A stretch of 64,000 bases of DNA, taken from the NCBI RefSeq assembly GCF_001613105.1, contig NZ_BDBS01000018.1, positions 62,001 through 126,000 of the forward strand, in the 5' to 3' direction. The position numbers and the translations under genes were made by a program. This document shows positions 8,446-16,627 of this stretch, piece by piece; within the stretch, counting starts at the first letter, position 1; every line of letters starts with the position of its first letter. The notes beneath the pieces were generated by a model, which ran no database searches, was not told where the DNA came from, and worked only from the letters and a program-made list of their open reading frames with translations. This DNA is from Nocardia pseudobrasiliensis NBRC 108224 (GTDB taxonomy: Bacteria; Actinomycetota; Actinomycetes; Mycobacteriales; Mycobacteriaceae).

Positions 8446-10284
8446 GTGCCGGCCAGTACCGCCCTCCGCCACGTCGTCGCACCGACCGTGCTCCGGTGCC
8501 GCGGAAGGTTTTTGGGCGTTTTGCCCGTTGCGATCGGATTGATCATCGGTGCGTCCGGCTGTTCGGGAGTGTCCCAGGGACCGCTGCCCACGGCCGATCG
8601 GTTCGTCAACGCCTTCGCCCGGCACGATTCGGCGCGGGCGGCCGCGCTGACCAATCAGCCCGAGAAGGCCGCGGCGGTACTGGATTCGGCGTGGCGCAAG
8701 TTGCAGGCGGAGAAGATGAGCGCGCGGGTCGGCGCGGCCCGAGTCACCGGCGACACCGCGACCGTCGACTACACCTACGAGTGGCGACTGCCGAAGAATC
8801 GGAACTGGACCTACTCCGGGCAATTGCAGATGGGACGCAGCGAGGGTCGCTGGCAGGTGCGCTGGACCTCGGCCGACGTCCACCCCAAACTCGGTGACAC
8901 CCAGACCATGGAGTTGCGAGCCACTCCCGCGCCGCGCGCCCGGGTGAACGAGCGGGCGGGCAGCGATGTGCTGGTACCCGGTGTGGTGCATCGCATTTCG
9001 TTCACCACGTCCGGGGTGAGCGATCCGGGCGCGGTGGCCGCCGAACTCGCGCAGGCGCTCGGGCGCTTCGACGCCAAGCTCACGGCCGAGTCGATCCGCA
9101 ACGGCGCCGCCGCCGGTGCGTACACCGTTGCGGTGCTGTCGGATTGGGAGTTCGACCAGCTCGATCCCGAACTGCTCGCCCTGCCGGGCGTCGGTGTCGA
9201 CAAGCAGTGGGATCTGGTGGTCACCGACCGCACCTTCGCCCCCGATCTGATGACCCAGGTGCGCAAGACCGTCATCGACGAGGTGGACGGTAAGGCCGGG
9301 TGGAGCGTGGTCACCATCAACTCCAACGGCGTGGACACCGATGTGCTGAAAGAGGTTGCGCCCCAACCCGCCCCGTCGTTCTCGCTGAGTATCGACCGGA
9401 CCGTGCAGAATGCCGCGCAACGCGCCGTGGACGGCCGCGCCGAACAGGCCGTCATGGTCGCGCTGCAACCCTCGACCGGTGCGATTCTTGCCGTGGCCCA
9501 GAATCGGGCGGCCGATGTCGACGGCCCCGTGGCCACCTCCGGCCTGTACCCGCCCGGCTCGATCTTCAAGACCGTGACCGCCGCCGCGGCCATGACCGCT
9601 GGACTCGCCACACCCGACACCGTGGTGCCATGCCCGAGCACCATCGTGATCGGCGACCGGACCATCCCCAACTACAACCTGTTCACCATCGGCAACGCGC
9701 CGATGTCCCAGGACTACGAACGCTCCTGCAATACCGCCTTCGCCAAACTCGCCAGCCAACTGAAGCCCGACGCCCTGACGCGCACCGCCACCAAATTCGG
9801 TGTGGGACCGGACTACACCGTGGCCGGACTACCCACCGTCTCCGGATCGGTGCCCATTTCGAACGATCTGGTCCTGCGCACCGAGAACGGCATCGGGCAG
9901 GGCAAGGTCCTGGTGAGCCCGTTCGGCATGGCATTGGTCGCCGCCACCGTCGCCCACGGTTCGGCGCCGACGCCGTACCTGATCTCCGGACACCCGACCA
10001 CGATCGACGGCGACCGCCCACCGCTACCGACCTCGGTGCTGAACGGTCTGCGCTCGATGATGCGCAAGGTCGTCACCGGCGGCACGGCCGAGCGCATCGC
10101 CGACCAAGGCGAGGTCTACGGCAAAACAGGCGAGGCCGAGGTGGACGGCGGCTCCCATTCCTGGTTCATCGGATACCGCGGCGACCTGGCCTGGGCAACG
10201 CTGGTCGTTCGTGGCGGCAGCTCGGACAACGCGGTCGCCCTGACCCGAGATATGTTGGCCGCGCTGCCGCCGGGTATCGCGTGA
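8446..10284 (+). CDS. Penicillin-binding lipoprotein (class B PBP, Rv2864c-like)
   Basis: The 612-residue D,D-transpeptidase-like lipoprotein has a hydrophobic N-terminus ending in a lipobox (IGASGC). It then has an NTF2-like MecA-type domain (about 50-170), a PBP dimerisation region, and a transpeptidase domain with S-I-F-K (nucleophile near Ser372), S-C-N (near 427) and K-T-G (near 560). All three catalytic motifs are intact. GTG 8446 is chosen because it starts just before the signal sequence and gives the mycobacterial length; the open frame upstream overlaps the GNAT gene. It acts on the outer face of the membrane in peptidoglycan cross-linking. Confidence 0.9.
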   Translation: MPASTALRHVVAPTVLRCRGRFLGVLPVAIGLIIGASGCSGVSQGPLPTADRFVNAFARHDSARAAALTNQPEKAAAVLDSAWRKLQAEKMSARVGAARVTGDTATVDYTYEWRLPKNRNWTYSGQLQMGRSEGRWQVRWTSADVHPKLGDTQTMELRATPAPRARVNERAGSDVLVPGVVHRISFTTSGVSDPGAVAAELAQALGRFDAKLTAESIRNGAAAGAYTVAVLSDWEFDQLDPELLALPGVGVDKQWDLVVTDRTFAPDLMTQVRKTVIDEVDGKAGWSVVTINSNGVDTDVLKEVAPQPAPSFSLSIDRTVQNAAQRAVDGRAEQAVMVALQPSTGAILAVAQNRAADVDGPVATSGLYPPGSIFKTVTAAAAMTAGLATPDTVVPCPSTIVIGDRTIPNYNLFTIGNAPMSQDYERSCNTAFAKLASQLKPDALTRTATKFGVGPDYTVAGLPTVSGSVPISNDLVLRTENGIGQGKVLVSPFGMALVAATVAHGSAPTPYLISGHPTTIDGDRPPLPTSVLNGLRSMMRKVVTGGTAERIADQGEVYGKTGEAEVDGGSHSWFIGYRGDLAWATLVVRGGSSDNAVALTRDMLAALPPGIA

Positions 10285-10384
10285 GTCGTATCGGGCAACG
10301 GGACGATCCCGGCAACGAGGCGCCGGAGCGGGGCGCGTGTCGCCGGGACCGAGGGGACGTTCGCGAAAGCGGTATTCGGTTCGA

Positions 10385-10537
10385 TCAGGGTGAGTGAAGG
10401 CCGTCCGGCACCGTCGAACGGGTATGGGGGACAGGGCCGGACATTTCGGCGGAAGACGCGTCACCGAGTAACTCGACGACGCCCGCCCCGGCCAGGATCA
10501 TGCCCACGGTGACGAGGGCCAATGTCGAACGCTTCAT
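10385..10537 (-). CDS. Putative 50-residue exported peptide
   Basis: The frame runs from ATG 10537 to TGA 10385-10387 and is preceded by AAGGGAG 8 nt upstream, a good ribosome site. The peptide begins MKRSTLALVTVGMILAGAG, a compact signal peptide or membrane anchor. A short Ser/Pro-rich tail follows, with a possible cleavage after an Ala near residue 30. No homology is recognised. The good start context and signal-like N-terminus support a real gene; the tiny size limits certainty. Confidence 0.5.
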   Translation of the reverse strand: MKRSTLALVTVGMILAGAGVVELLGDASSAEMSGPVPHTRSTVPDGLHSP

Positions 10538-10697
10538 GGTCTTCTCCCTTGTGGGTGAGTGAGATCGAAGGCTCGAACAAGTGATTCGCCGACTGTTGGC
10601 CGACTCGAAAACGGTAGACCGAGAACGCTGGAAGTTTCAACCCCCAACTTTTCCGATCGGTCAAATGTGAGCTATGTCCGACCAGCTCAGTGCCGGT

Positions 10698-11219
10698 TCA
10701 CCGATCCTGTTCGGCCCGATGCAGGCTCGCGGCGAGGTGATGCTGCTCGGGTTGCCCGACGGCTGCCATCCGCAGCGTGTAGTCGATGACATCCCCGGAC
10801 AGATGTAGCGACCGGCCGAGCGAGGTGACCAGTTTCGCGGACGTGGTGCGCCCGATCTGGGTGGAGCCCAGCTCCATTCGCAGCGCGCCGTCGACGACGT
10901 CGATCGTGCCCTCGCAGATCTCGGTGATCCCGGTCGGATGAGCCAGGATCAGCTCGATGCGATCCGGTCCGGCACAGCGTAGATAGCCGGTCTCGGCATG
11001 CAGCGGACGACCGTCTCCCGCATGGCGGGTGCGCTGGCGATAGGTCAGGAACGGCCGGCCGACGTGCCCGAAATGAATCTCCTCGTGATAGTCGAACGAG
11101 TCGATGGTCGGGTACTCACCGTGGCCGGACCCGCGCCAAGTGCCCAGCAGCGGGGCCAGGTGTGCGATATCGGGATGGGGCGCGACAGGGGGCTGGGCAT
11201 CGAGCACGGCGGTCAGCAT
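10698..11219 (-). CDS. Nitrobindin-family haem-binding beta-barrel protein
   Basis: The 173-residue protein has the nitrobindin (THAP4-C/DUF1794) signature [14 protein letters not shown] near the N-terminus and the C-terminal helix/strand with [11 protein letters not shown], which holds the proximal haem-ligand His of the family. These proteins bind ferric haem and isomerise peroxynitrite or bind NO. The frame extends to 11501, but ATG 11219 starts just before conserved sequence. It is divergent from the permease gene beginning at 11377. Confidence 0.88.
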   Translation of the reverse strand: MLTAVLDAQPPVAPHPDIAHLAPLLGTWRGSGHGEYPTIDSFDYHEEIHFGHVGRPFLTYRQRTRHAGDGRPLHAETGYLRCAGPDRIELILAHPTGITEICEGTIDVVDGALRMELGSTQIGRTTSAKLVTSLGRSLHLSGDVIDYTLRMAAVGQPEQHHLAASLHRAEQDR

Positions 11220-11376
11220 AGTGGCCGCTCCCGTTTTCGGTGCGCCGACGCCGCGCCGAATTCCGCCGAATGGGAGCAGGGGGTCTTGACGGCTCGCGGC
11301 ACGGCTGCGCATCCGGCGGTTCGCGCGATGTCTCTGTTGAGATTGATCGTGCGAAGCGGCCAGGAAGGAGGTTGCG

Positions 11377-12180
11377 GTGTCGATCGAACCGATTCGACGG
11401 CGGGCCATGACGCAGAGCTGGGTCCTGGCGCTGCGCCTGATCCGGCCCTCGGTACGCAATGGCGAACTGCTGACTGCCCTGCTCGCGCCGACCGTATTCA
11501 CCCTCGGGTTCTATGTGCCGCTGAATCGGGTGATGAGTTTCGTCGGTTACGGGCTGAGCAGTTACGCGCAATTCCTGATGCCGATGATCGTCATGCAGGC
11601 AGTGTCGTTCAGCGGCACCGCGGCGGCCTTCCGCGCGGCCGGCGACGCGCGCGACGGATTGGACGCCCGCTTCGCGACCATGCCCATGCCCTCGGTGACC
11701 CCGCTGCTGGCGCGCGTCCTCGCCACGGGGTGTCGAATCGCGTGGTCGCTGCTGGCCGCGCTCGTCTGCGGCCGGGTGATCGGCTTCCGCTTCTATGGAA
11801 GCTGGTGGCATACGGCGGGTTTCCTCGGCTTCGCGCTCCTGGTCGGACTGATGATCGGGCTGATGGGCGACCTGCTGGGCACACTGTCCAAGAGCCCCGA
11901 GGCGATCACGCAGGTCCTGGTCCTGCCGCAGCTGATTCTCGGGATGGTGTCCACCGGATTCGCGCCCGCGCGGCAGTTCCCGCACTGGATCCAAAGATTC
12001 GCGCGTGATCAGCCGGTCTCGCAGTTCGTCTACGTATTGCGCGCGTTGGCCGGTGATCGTTCGGGACGGGCGGGCGCGGTGAGCTGGGCGGCGTTGGGTC
12101 CCGGATTGGCTTGGATGGCGGCCGGAATGCTGACCTTCGGCGGCGCGGCCGTCGTGGTGGCCCTGCGGAGGCAGCGATGA
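11377..12180 (+). CDS. ABC-2-type transporter permease
   Basis: The 267-residue membrane protein has about six hydrophobic segments, the ABC-2 permease layout of DrrB/DrrC-like exporters (TM at 36-60, then a cluster from about 120 to 265). GTG 11377 follows AGGAAGGAGG with a 5-nt spacer, one of the strongest ribosome sites in the window. It overlaps the second permease by ATGA. No ATP-binding subunit lies next to the pair, so an ATPase encoded elsewhere must drive it, or it was lost. Confidence 0.85.
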   Translation: MSIEPIRRRAMTQSWVLALRLIRPSVRNGELLTALLAPTVFTLGFYVPLNRVMSFVGYGLSSYAQFLMPMIVMQAVSFSGTAAAFRAAGDARDGLDARFATMPMPSVTPLLARVLATGCRIAWSLLAALVCGRVIGFRFYGSWWHTAGFLGFALLVGLMIGLMGDLLGTLSKSPEAITQVLVLPQLILGMVSTGFAPARQFPHWIQRFARDQPVSQFVYVLRALAGDRSGRAGAVSWAALGPGLAWMAAGMLTFGGAAVVVALRRQR

Positions 12181-12983
12181 GCGTGGACCTGCCGGTGGTG
12201 ATCGGACGGACCGAATCTCCGCGATACGTGCTGTCGCAGACGGTGATTCAGACCAGGCGACTCCTGATGCGCTGGCGGCGGGACCCGTTGACGATGGCAC
12301 AGTCGCTGGTATTCCCGGCCGGTCTGCTGATCGTGCTGAATACCGTTCTGGGCCGTCAGATCTCGGCGTTCTCGGGCGTCAGCGCGCTGTACGGGTCGGT
12401 GCCGATGGTGACGCTGGTATCGGCGATGTCGGGTTCGCTGGCCGGTGCCATCACGCTGGGGCGTGAGCGCGACGCGGGGCTGCTGGCCAGGCTGTGGGTG
12501 CTGCCGGTGCATCGCGCCTCGGGTCCGGCGGCACGGGTGCTCGCCGAGGGTGTGCGCATCCTGACCTGCACACTCGTCCTGTTCGGCGTCGGCGTGGCGC
12601 TCGGATTCCGCTTCCGGGAGGGTGTCGCGGCCGCGGTGGCGCTGGTGTGCGTTCCGGTGGTGTACGGGCTCGGTTTCGCGACCCTGGTCACCGCCGTGGC
12701 TGTGTACACCGCCAAACCGGCTCTGGTGGAGGCGATTTCCCTGGGATCGTCGCTGATGATGTTCTTCTCGACCGGTTTCGTCCCGCTGGCCGCCTATCCG
12801 GCCTGGGCGAAACCCATTGTGGCGCATCAGCCCATGAGCCATGCCATCGACACCATGCGCGGATTGTCGCTGGGGGGTCCGGTGCGTGGTCCGCTACTGG
12901 CGACCGTGACGTGGTCGGTCGGGGCGATCGTCGTCTTCGCCGGGCCCGCGTTCATCGGCTATCGCCGAGCCAGTCGCAGCTGA
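12177..12983 (+). CDS. ABC-2-type transporter permease, second subunit
   Basis: The 268-residue protein has the same ABC-2 fold as its neighbour: an N-terminal cytoplasmic helix, TM segments starting near residue 44, the loop GRERDAGLLARLWVLPVHR typical of DrrB-type permeases, and a FSTGFVPLAAYP segment before the last helices. It starts at the ATGA overlap with the first permease and likely forms a heterodimer with it. Its TGA (12981-12983) abuts the stop codon of the convergent XRE regulator with no gap. Confidence 0.85.
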   Translation: MSVDLPVVIGRTESPRYVLSQTVIQTRRLLMRWRRDPLTMAQSLVFPAGLLIVLNTVLGRQISAFSGVSALYGSVPMVTLVSAMSGSLAGAITLGRERDAGLLARLWVLPVHRASGPAARVLAEGVRILTCTLVLFGVGVALGFRFREGVAAAVALVCVPVVYGLGFATLVTAVAVYTAKPALVEAISLGSSLMMFFSTGFVPLAAYPAWAKPIVAHQPMSHAIDTMRGLSLGGPVRGPLLATVTWSVGAIVVFAGPAFIGYRRASRS

Positions 12984-13847
12984 TCAGCGCAGCCCCTCGG
13001 CGACCTCGTTGATCATCTCGGCCGAATCGCGCGGGCTCAGCGCCATCGCGCGCAACTGGTCGAACATCACTCCGAAGCGTCGAATCTCATTGTGGCCCTC
13101 CACGATATCGTCGCCCGCGATGCCCTCGACGTAGACCAGTTCGGGATCGGCGGGATCGGGGAAGTCCAGCACCACGAACGAGCCGACCATGGCCGGATGC
13201 GCCCCGGCGCCGAACGGCAGCACCTGCAGGATCACATTGCGCTTATCGGATTCCTCGGTCAGCCGCAGCAGTTGTTCGCGCATGACCTCGGCCCCGCCCA
13301 CCACTCGCCGAATCGCCGCTTCGTCCAGCACCACCCACAGTTCCAGCGGATTGCCGACCCGGGTGAGCACCTTGGACCGTTCGACGCGGGCGCGCAGTCG
13401 TTGTTCGATGACCGCGGTCTCCACCTTGGGCATCGCGGTATCGAGCACGGCCCACGCGTAGCGTTCGGTCTGCAGCAACCCCGGGATGAACGAGGTCTGG
13501 AACAGCCGCGCCGACAGCGCCTCGGTCTCGAAGTTGATATAGGCCGCGTACACCTCCGACACCGCCGCCTCGAACGGCCGCGACATACCGGGTTTCTGTG
13601 CCTCCGAGAGCAATTGCAGCGCATCGGACCGCTGCGGATCCTCGACGCCGTACAGCTCGAGCATGGCCATCAGCGTGCGGCGCTGCGGCCGGGCCTGCGC
13701 GGTCTCGATCCGGTACAGCGTGGTCACATTGATCCCGGTGCGGGCGCTGACCACTTCCTTGCTGAGACCGGAGTGTTCGCGCATCTCGAACAGCAGCGCC
13801 GCCAACCGGCGGAGCCGAACGGTGAGAACCGTGCGCTTACCTGCCAT
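12984..13847 (-). CDS. XRE-family transcriptional regulator with DUF5753 sensor domain
   Basis: The 287-residue protein has an N-terminal helix-turn-helix (about 5-65: LLFEMREHSGLSKEVVSARTGINVTTLYRIE) and a C-terminal DUF5753 region (YAAYINFETEALSARLFQTSFIPGLLQTERYAWAV onward, split here across the domain start). This pair is very common in streptomycetes and nocardiae. The usual small DUF397 partner gene is absent. ATG 13847 is chosen for the short N-terminus before the HTH. It converges on the permease pair and may or may not regulate it. Confidence 0.85.
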   Translation of the reverse strand: MAGKRTVLTVRLRRLAALLFEMREHSGLSKEVVSARTGINVTTLYRIETAQARPQRRTLMAMLELYGVEDPQRSDALQLLSEAQKPGMSRPFEAAVSEVYAAYINFETEALSARLFQTSFIPGLLQTERYAWAVLDTAMPKVETAVIEQRLRARVERSKVLTRVGNPLELWVVLDEAAIRRVVGGAEVMREQLLRLTEESDKRNVILQVLPFGAGAHPAMVGSFVVLDFPDPADPELVYVEGIAGDDIVEGHNEIRRFGVMFDQLRAMALSPRDSAEMINEVAEGLR

Positions 13848-13922
13848 AACGCAGGAGAATACCTCCCACATCGGGGTGCGCGGGGCGAGTCGGGATGCGA
13901 GGTCCGCCAACCGCTTGCGCGG

Positions 13923-15323
13923 TCAGTCCATATGGTCGATCTGGCGGATCTTGTTCATCGCGTCCAGCGCCGCGACCTTGTAGGACTCCGCGAGGGTGGG
14001 GTAGTTGAATACGGCGTCGACCAGATAGTCCACCGTGCCACCGCAACCCATCACCGCCTGACCGATATGCACGAGTTCGGTGGCGCCGGTGCCGAACACG
14101 TGCACGCCGAGCAGCGTGCGGTCCTCGCTGGACACCAGGAGTTTGAGCACGCCGTAGGAATCGCCGATGATCTGGCCGCGCGCCAGTTCGCGGTAGCGAG
14201 ACACCCCGACCTCGAACGGAATCCGTTCCGCGGTCAGCTCGTCCTCGGTCTTGCCGATGAAACTGATCTCCGGAATCGTGTAGATCCCGATCGGCTGCAG
14301 CGACGACAATGCCTGCACCGGTTCGCCGCACGCGTGATGGGCGGCCAGGCGACCCTGTTCCATCGAGGTCGCGGCCAGCGCCGGGAAGCCGATCACATCG
14401 CCGACGGCGTAGATGTGCGGGATCTCGGTGCGGAAATATTCGTCGACGGCGACCCGGCCGCGCTTGTCCGCGCTCAGCCCGGCATTGTCGAGCCGCAGAC
14501 TCTCGGTCATGCCCTGCCGTCCCGCGGAGTACATCACCACCTCGGCCGGAATCTTCTTGCCGCTCTCCAGAATCGCGATCGCACCGCGCGGATGCCGCTC
14601 CACCGCGGCGACGGTCTCGCGGAAACGGAAGGTGACCGCGAGATCGCGCAGGTGATACTTCAGCGCCTCGACCACCTCGATATCGCAGAAGTCCAGCATC
14701 CGTTCACGCGATTCCACCACCGTCACCTTGCAACCCAGCGCGGCGAACATCGACGCGTACTCGATGCCGATGACCCCCGCGCCGACCACGATCATCGACT
14801 GCGGAACCCGCTCGAGACGCAAGATGCCGTCGGAGTCGATGATCGTCGTGCCGTCGAACTCCACCGCCTCCGGGCGCGCGGGTTGGGTACCGGTGGCGAT
14901 CACGATCTTCTCCGCGGTCACCCGCGTCTCGCGCCCCGTCCCGTCCATCACCTCCACGGTGTGCTCGTCCACGAACGCCCCCATACCCGGATACATGGCA
15001 ACCCGATTGCGCGAGAGCTGATTTCGGATCACATCGATCTCCCGCCCGATCACATGATTCGCCCGGGCGAGCAGATCGGCGACGGTGATGTTCTCCTTCA
15101 CCCGATAACTCTGCCCATACATCTCCCGCTGACTGAGCCCCGTCAGATAAAGCACGGCCTCCCGCAGTGTCTTCGACGGAATCGTCCCGGTGTTGATACA
15201 CACCCCACCGATCATGTCCCGCCGCTCAACCACACCCGCCCGCCGCCCAAGCTTCGCGGTAGCAATAGCCGCCTTCTGCCCACCGGGCCCGGAACCGAGC
15301 ACCAGCACGTCGCAGTCGTACAT
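13923..15323 (-). CDS. sthA: Soluble pyridine nucleotide transhydrogenase
   Basis: The 466-residue flavoprotein of the disulfide-reductase fold has an FAD Rossmann motif [12 protein letters not shown] at the N-terminus, [17 protein letters not shown] in place of the redox CxxxxC (only the first Cys is kept, as in SthA), NAD(P) motif [14 protein letters not shown], and [21 protein letters not shown]. It transfers hydride between NADPH and NAD+ to balance the pools. ATG 15323 begins directly before the FAD motif; the frame is open 11 codons further. Length fits the mycobacterial SthA. Confidence 0.95.
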   Translation of the reverse strand: MYDCDVLVLGSGPGGQKAAIATAKLGRRAGVVERRDMIGGVCINTGTIPSKTLREAVLYLTGLSQREMYGQSYRVKENITVADLLARANHVIGREIDVIRNQLSRNRVAMYPGMGAFVDEHTVEVMDGTGRETRVTAEKIVIATGTQPARPEAVEFDGTTIIDSDGILRLERVPQSMIVVGAGVIGIEYASMFAALGCKVTVVESRERMLDFCDIEVVEALKYHLRDLAVTFRFRETVAAVERHPRGAIAILESGKKIPAEVVMYSAGRQGMTESLRLDNAGLSADKRGRVAVDEYFRTEIPHIYAVGDVIGFPALAATSMEQGRLAAHHACGEPVQALSSLQPIGIYTIPEISFIGKTEDELTAERIPFEVGVSRYRELARGQIIGDSYGVLKLLVSSEDRTLLGVHVFGTGATELVHIGQAVMGCGGTVDYLVDAVFNYPTLAESYKVAALDAMNKIRQIDHMD

Positions 15324-15391
15324 GCGGCCAGTGTGACAGCGCGACGTGAAATCCATGGGGCATTGGCCGACAGGGGTGTGTATCGCTCAGC

Positions 15392-16489
15392 TCAGGCATA
15401 GTTGGACACCGCGGCGAGGATCCGGTCCGCATGCCGGTAGATGTCGACCACACTGCCGATATCGTGCCGCTCACCGAGCTTTCCGTTCTCGAAGGTTGTG
15501 ATGAACTTGATGCCCTTGCCATTGAAATGCAATCGAGCGATCGGCTTCCGGTTGTTGTCGTCGAGCAGGATTGCGCAGTAGGCCTTCGCGTCGCGGCAGA
15601 ACACTCTCATCGGATCTATGTCCTTGGCCAGGATGGCACGGATGATGTTGTATCCGTCGAGTTCCTCTGGGGTAGTGACGATTCCGTCGTCCGGCTCGGG
15701 CGCGACAGCATCAGGAGTGATCGCGGGTATCGGCCTCGGCGCGGCGGCCGCGGCGATCACCGCTCCGTCGTTCTCGCCCAGGGCGGTATTCAGCCGGTCG
15801 CTCACCTGGTCTGCGACATATTGCGCGAAGGCCTTGGCGGCCAGAGGCCGGAACTGGTCGACGACGCGCTGCGTGGCCTTGCCCTCGTAGACGCGAGAGA
15901 CGAAGAGTCGCACCCACTCGTCGGAGGGACTCTTGGCCTCACCGGCGATGATTCGCTTGATCTGACCGATGTACTTCAGCTCCTCCGCGGCGCTGACGAT
16001 CGAGTCGAGATCGAACGACTCCTTCGACAACTTCGCAACCTCGGGAACGAGCAGACGGTCCATGTTGAGGATGTCGAAAACCAGAAAAGGCTTGGAGTCC
16101 ATGATGTTCGGCCGATCGCCGTCGGTGAACACTTGATATTCGCGGCCATTGGTGAGTATGGCGATCCGAGCCGATGTCACCGTGAAATACCGGAAGAGTT
16201 GGGAGGCGTGGTTGATGTCCAGCGGCTCCGACATTTTCTTGCACTCGACCAATATTTGAATGATCCCATTCTTCAGGATGGCGTAGTCGATCTTCTCGCC
16301 CTTCTTGGTGCCTACATCCGCGATGAACTCGGGCACGACCTCGGCCGGATCGAAGACGTCATAGCCGAGGACCTGCGAAATGAACGGCATGACGAGAGCG
16401 TTTTTCGTGGCTTCCTCGGTGGCGATGACCGTGTGCGCTGTGCGCAACTTGCCTGCGATGGCGTTGATTCGATCGAGTGTGCTCGACAT
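15392..16489 (-). CDS. Stand-alone HsdR N-terminal-domain-like nuclease protein
   Basis: The 365-residue protein resembles the N-terminal domain of type I restriction R subunits (COG4748-like). It has E-K-I-D-Y-A-I-L followed by LVECKKM near residues 65-85, a PD-(D/E)XK nuclease pattern (Asp, then Glu-x-Lys). Then come LFRYFTVTSARIAILTNGREYQVFTD and the family's helical tail. An Ala/Pro linker (about 245-265) leads to a C-terminal beta-rich domain (RLHFNGKGIKFITTF). No HsdM/HsdS or helicase motor is nearby. Such orphans are widespread and often suspected of DNA-processing or defence roles; function is unproven. Confidence 0.78.
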   Translation of the reverse strand: MSSTLDRINAIAGKLRTAHTVIATEEATKNALVMPFISQVLGYDVFDPAEVVPEFIADVGTKKGEKIDYAILKNGIIQILVECKKMSEPLDINHASQLFRYFTVTSARIAILTNGREYQVFTDGDRPNIMDSKPFLVFDILNMDRLLVPEVAKLSKESFDLDSIVSAAEELKYIGQIKRIIAGEAKSPSDEWVRLFVSRVYEGKATQRVVDQFRPLAAKAFAQYVADQVSDRLNTALGENDGAVIAAAAAPRPIPAITPDAVAPEPDDGIVTTPEELDGYNIIRAILAKDIDPMRVFCRDAKAYCAILLDDNNRKPIARLHFNGKGIKFITTFENGKLGERHDIGSVVDIYRHADRILAAVSNYA

Positions 16490-16627
16490 GGTGTGGACGC
16501 TTTCTAACTGAATCCGAGCGGCCGCGGGGCCATGGCAACCGACTGCTTTCCTATAATTTCGGTCGCCATTCCGGCCGCAGCTGTTACAGCCCTATTCTCA
16601 ACAGCCCGACCGGTACGCAATTCTGGT

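Noticed and set aside
6240..8654. 804-codon antisense frame opposite ispG and the GNAT gene
   Set aside because: It covers three clear genes on the other strand and shows no recognisable motif.
16504..16627. Short minus-strand frames after the lanthionine synthetase, considered as precursor
   Set aside because: The only complete frame is about 21 codons with one Ser near the end and no Cys, and it has no ribosome site.
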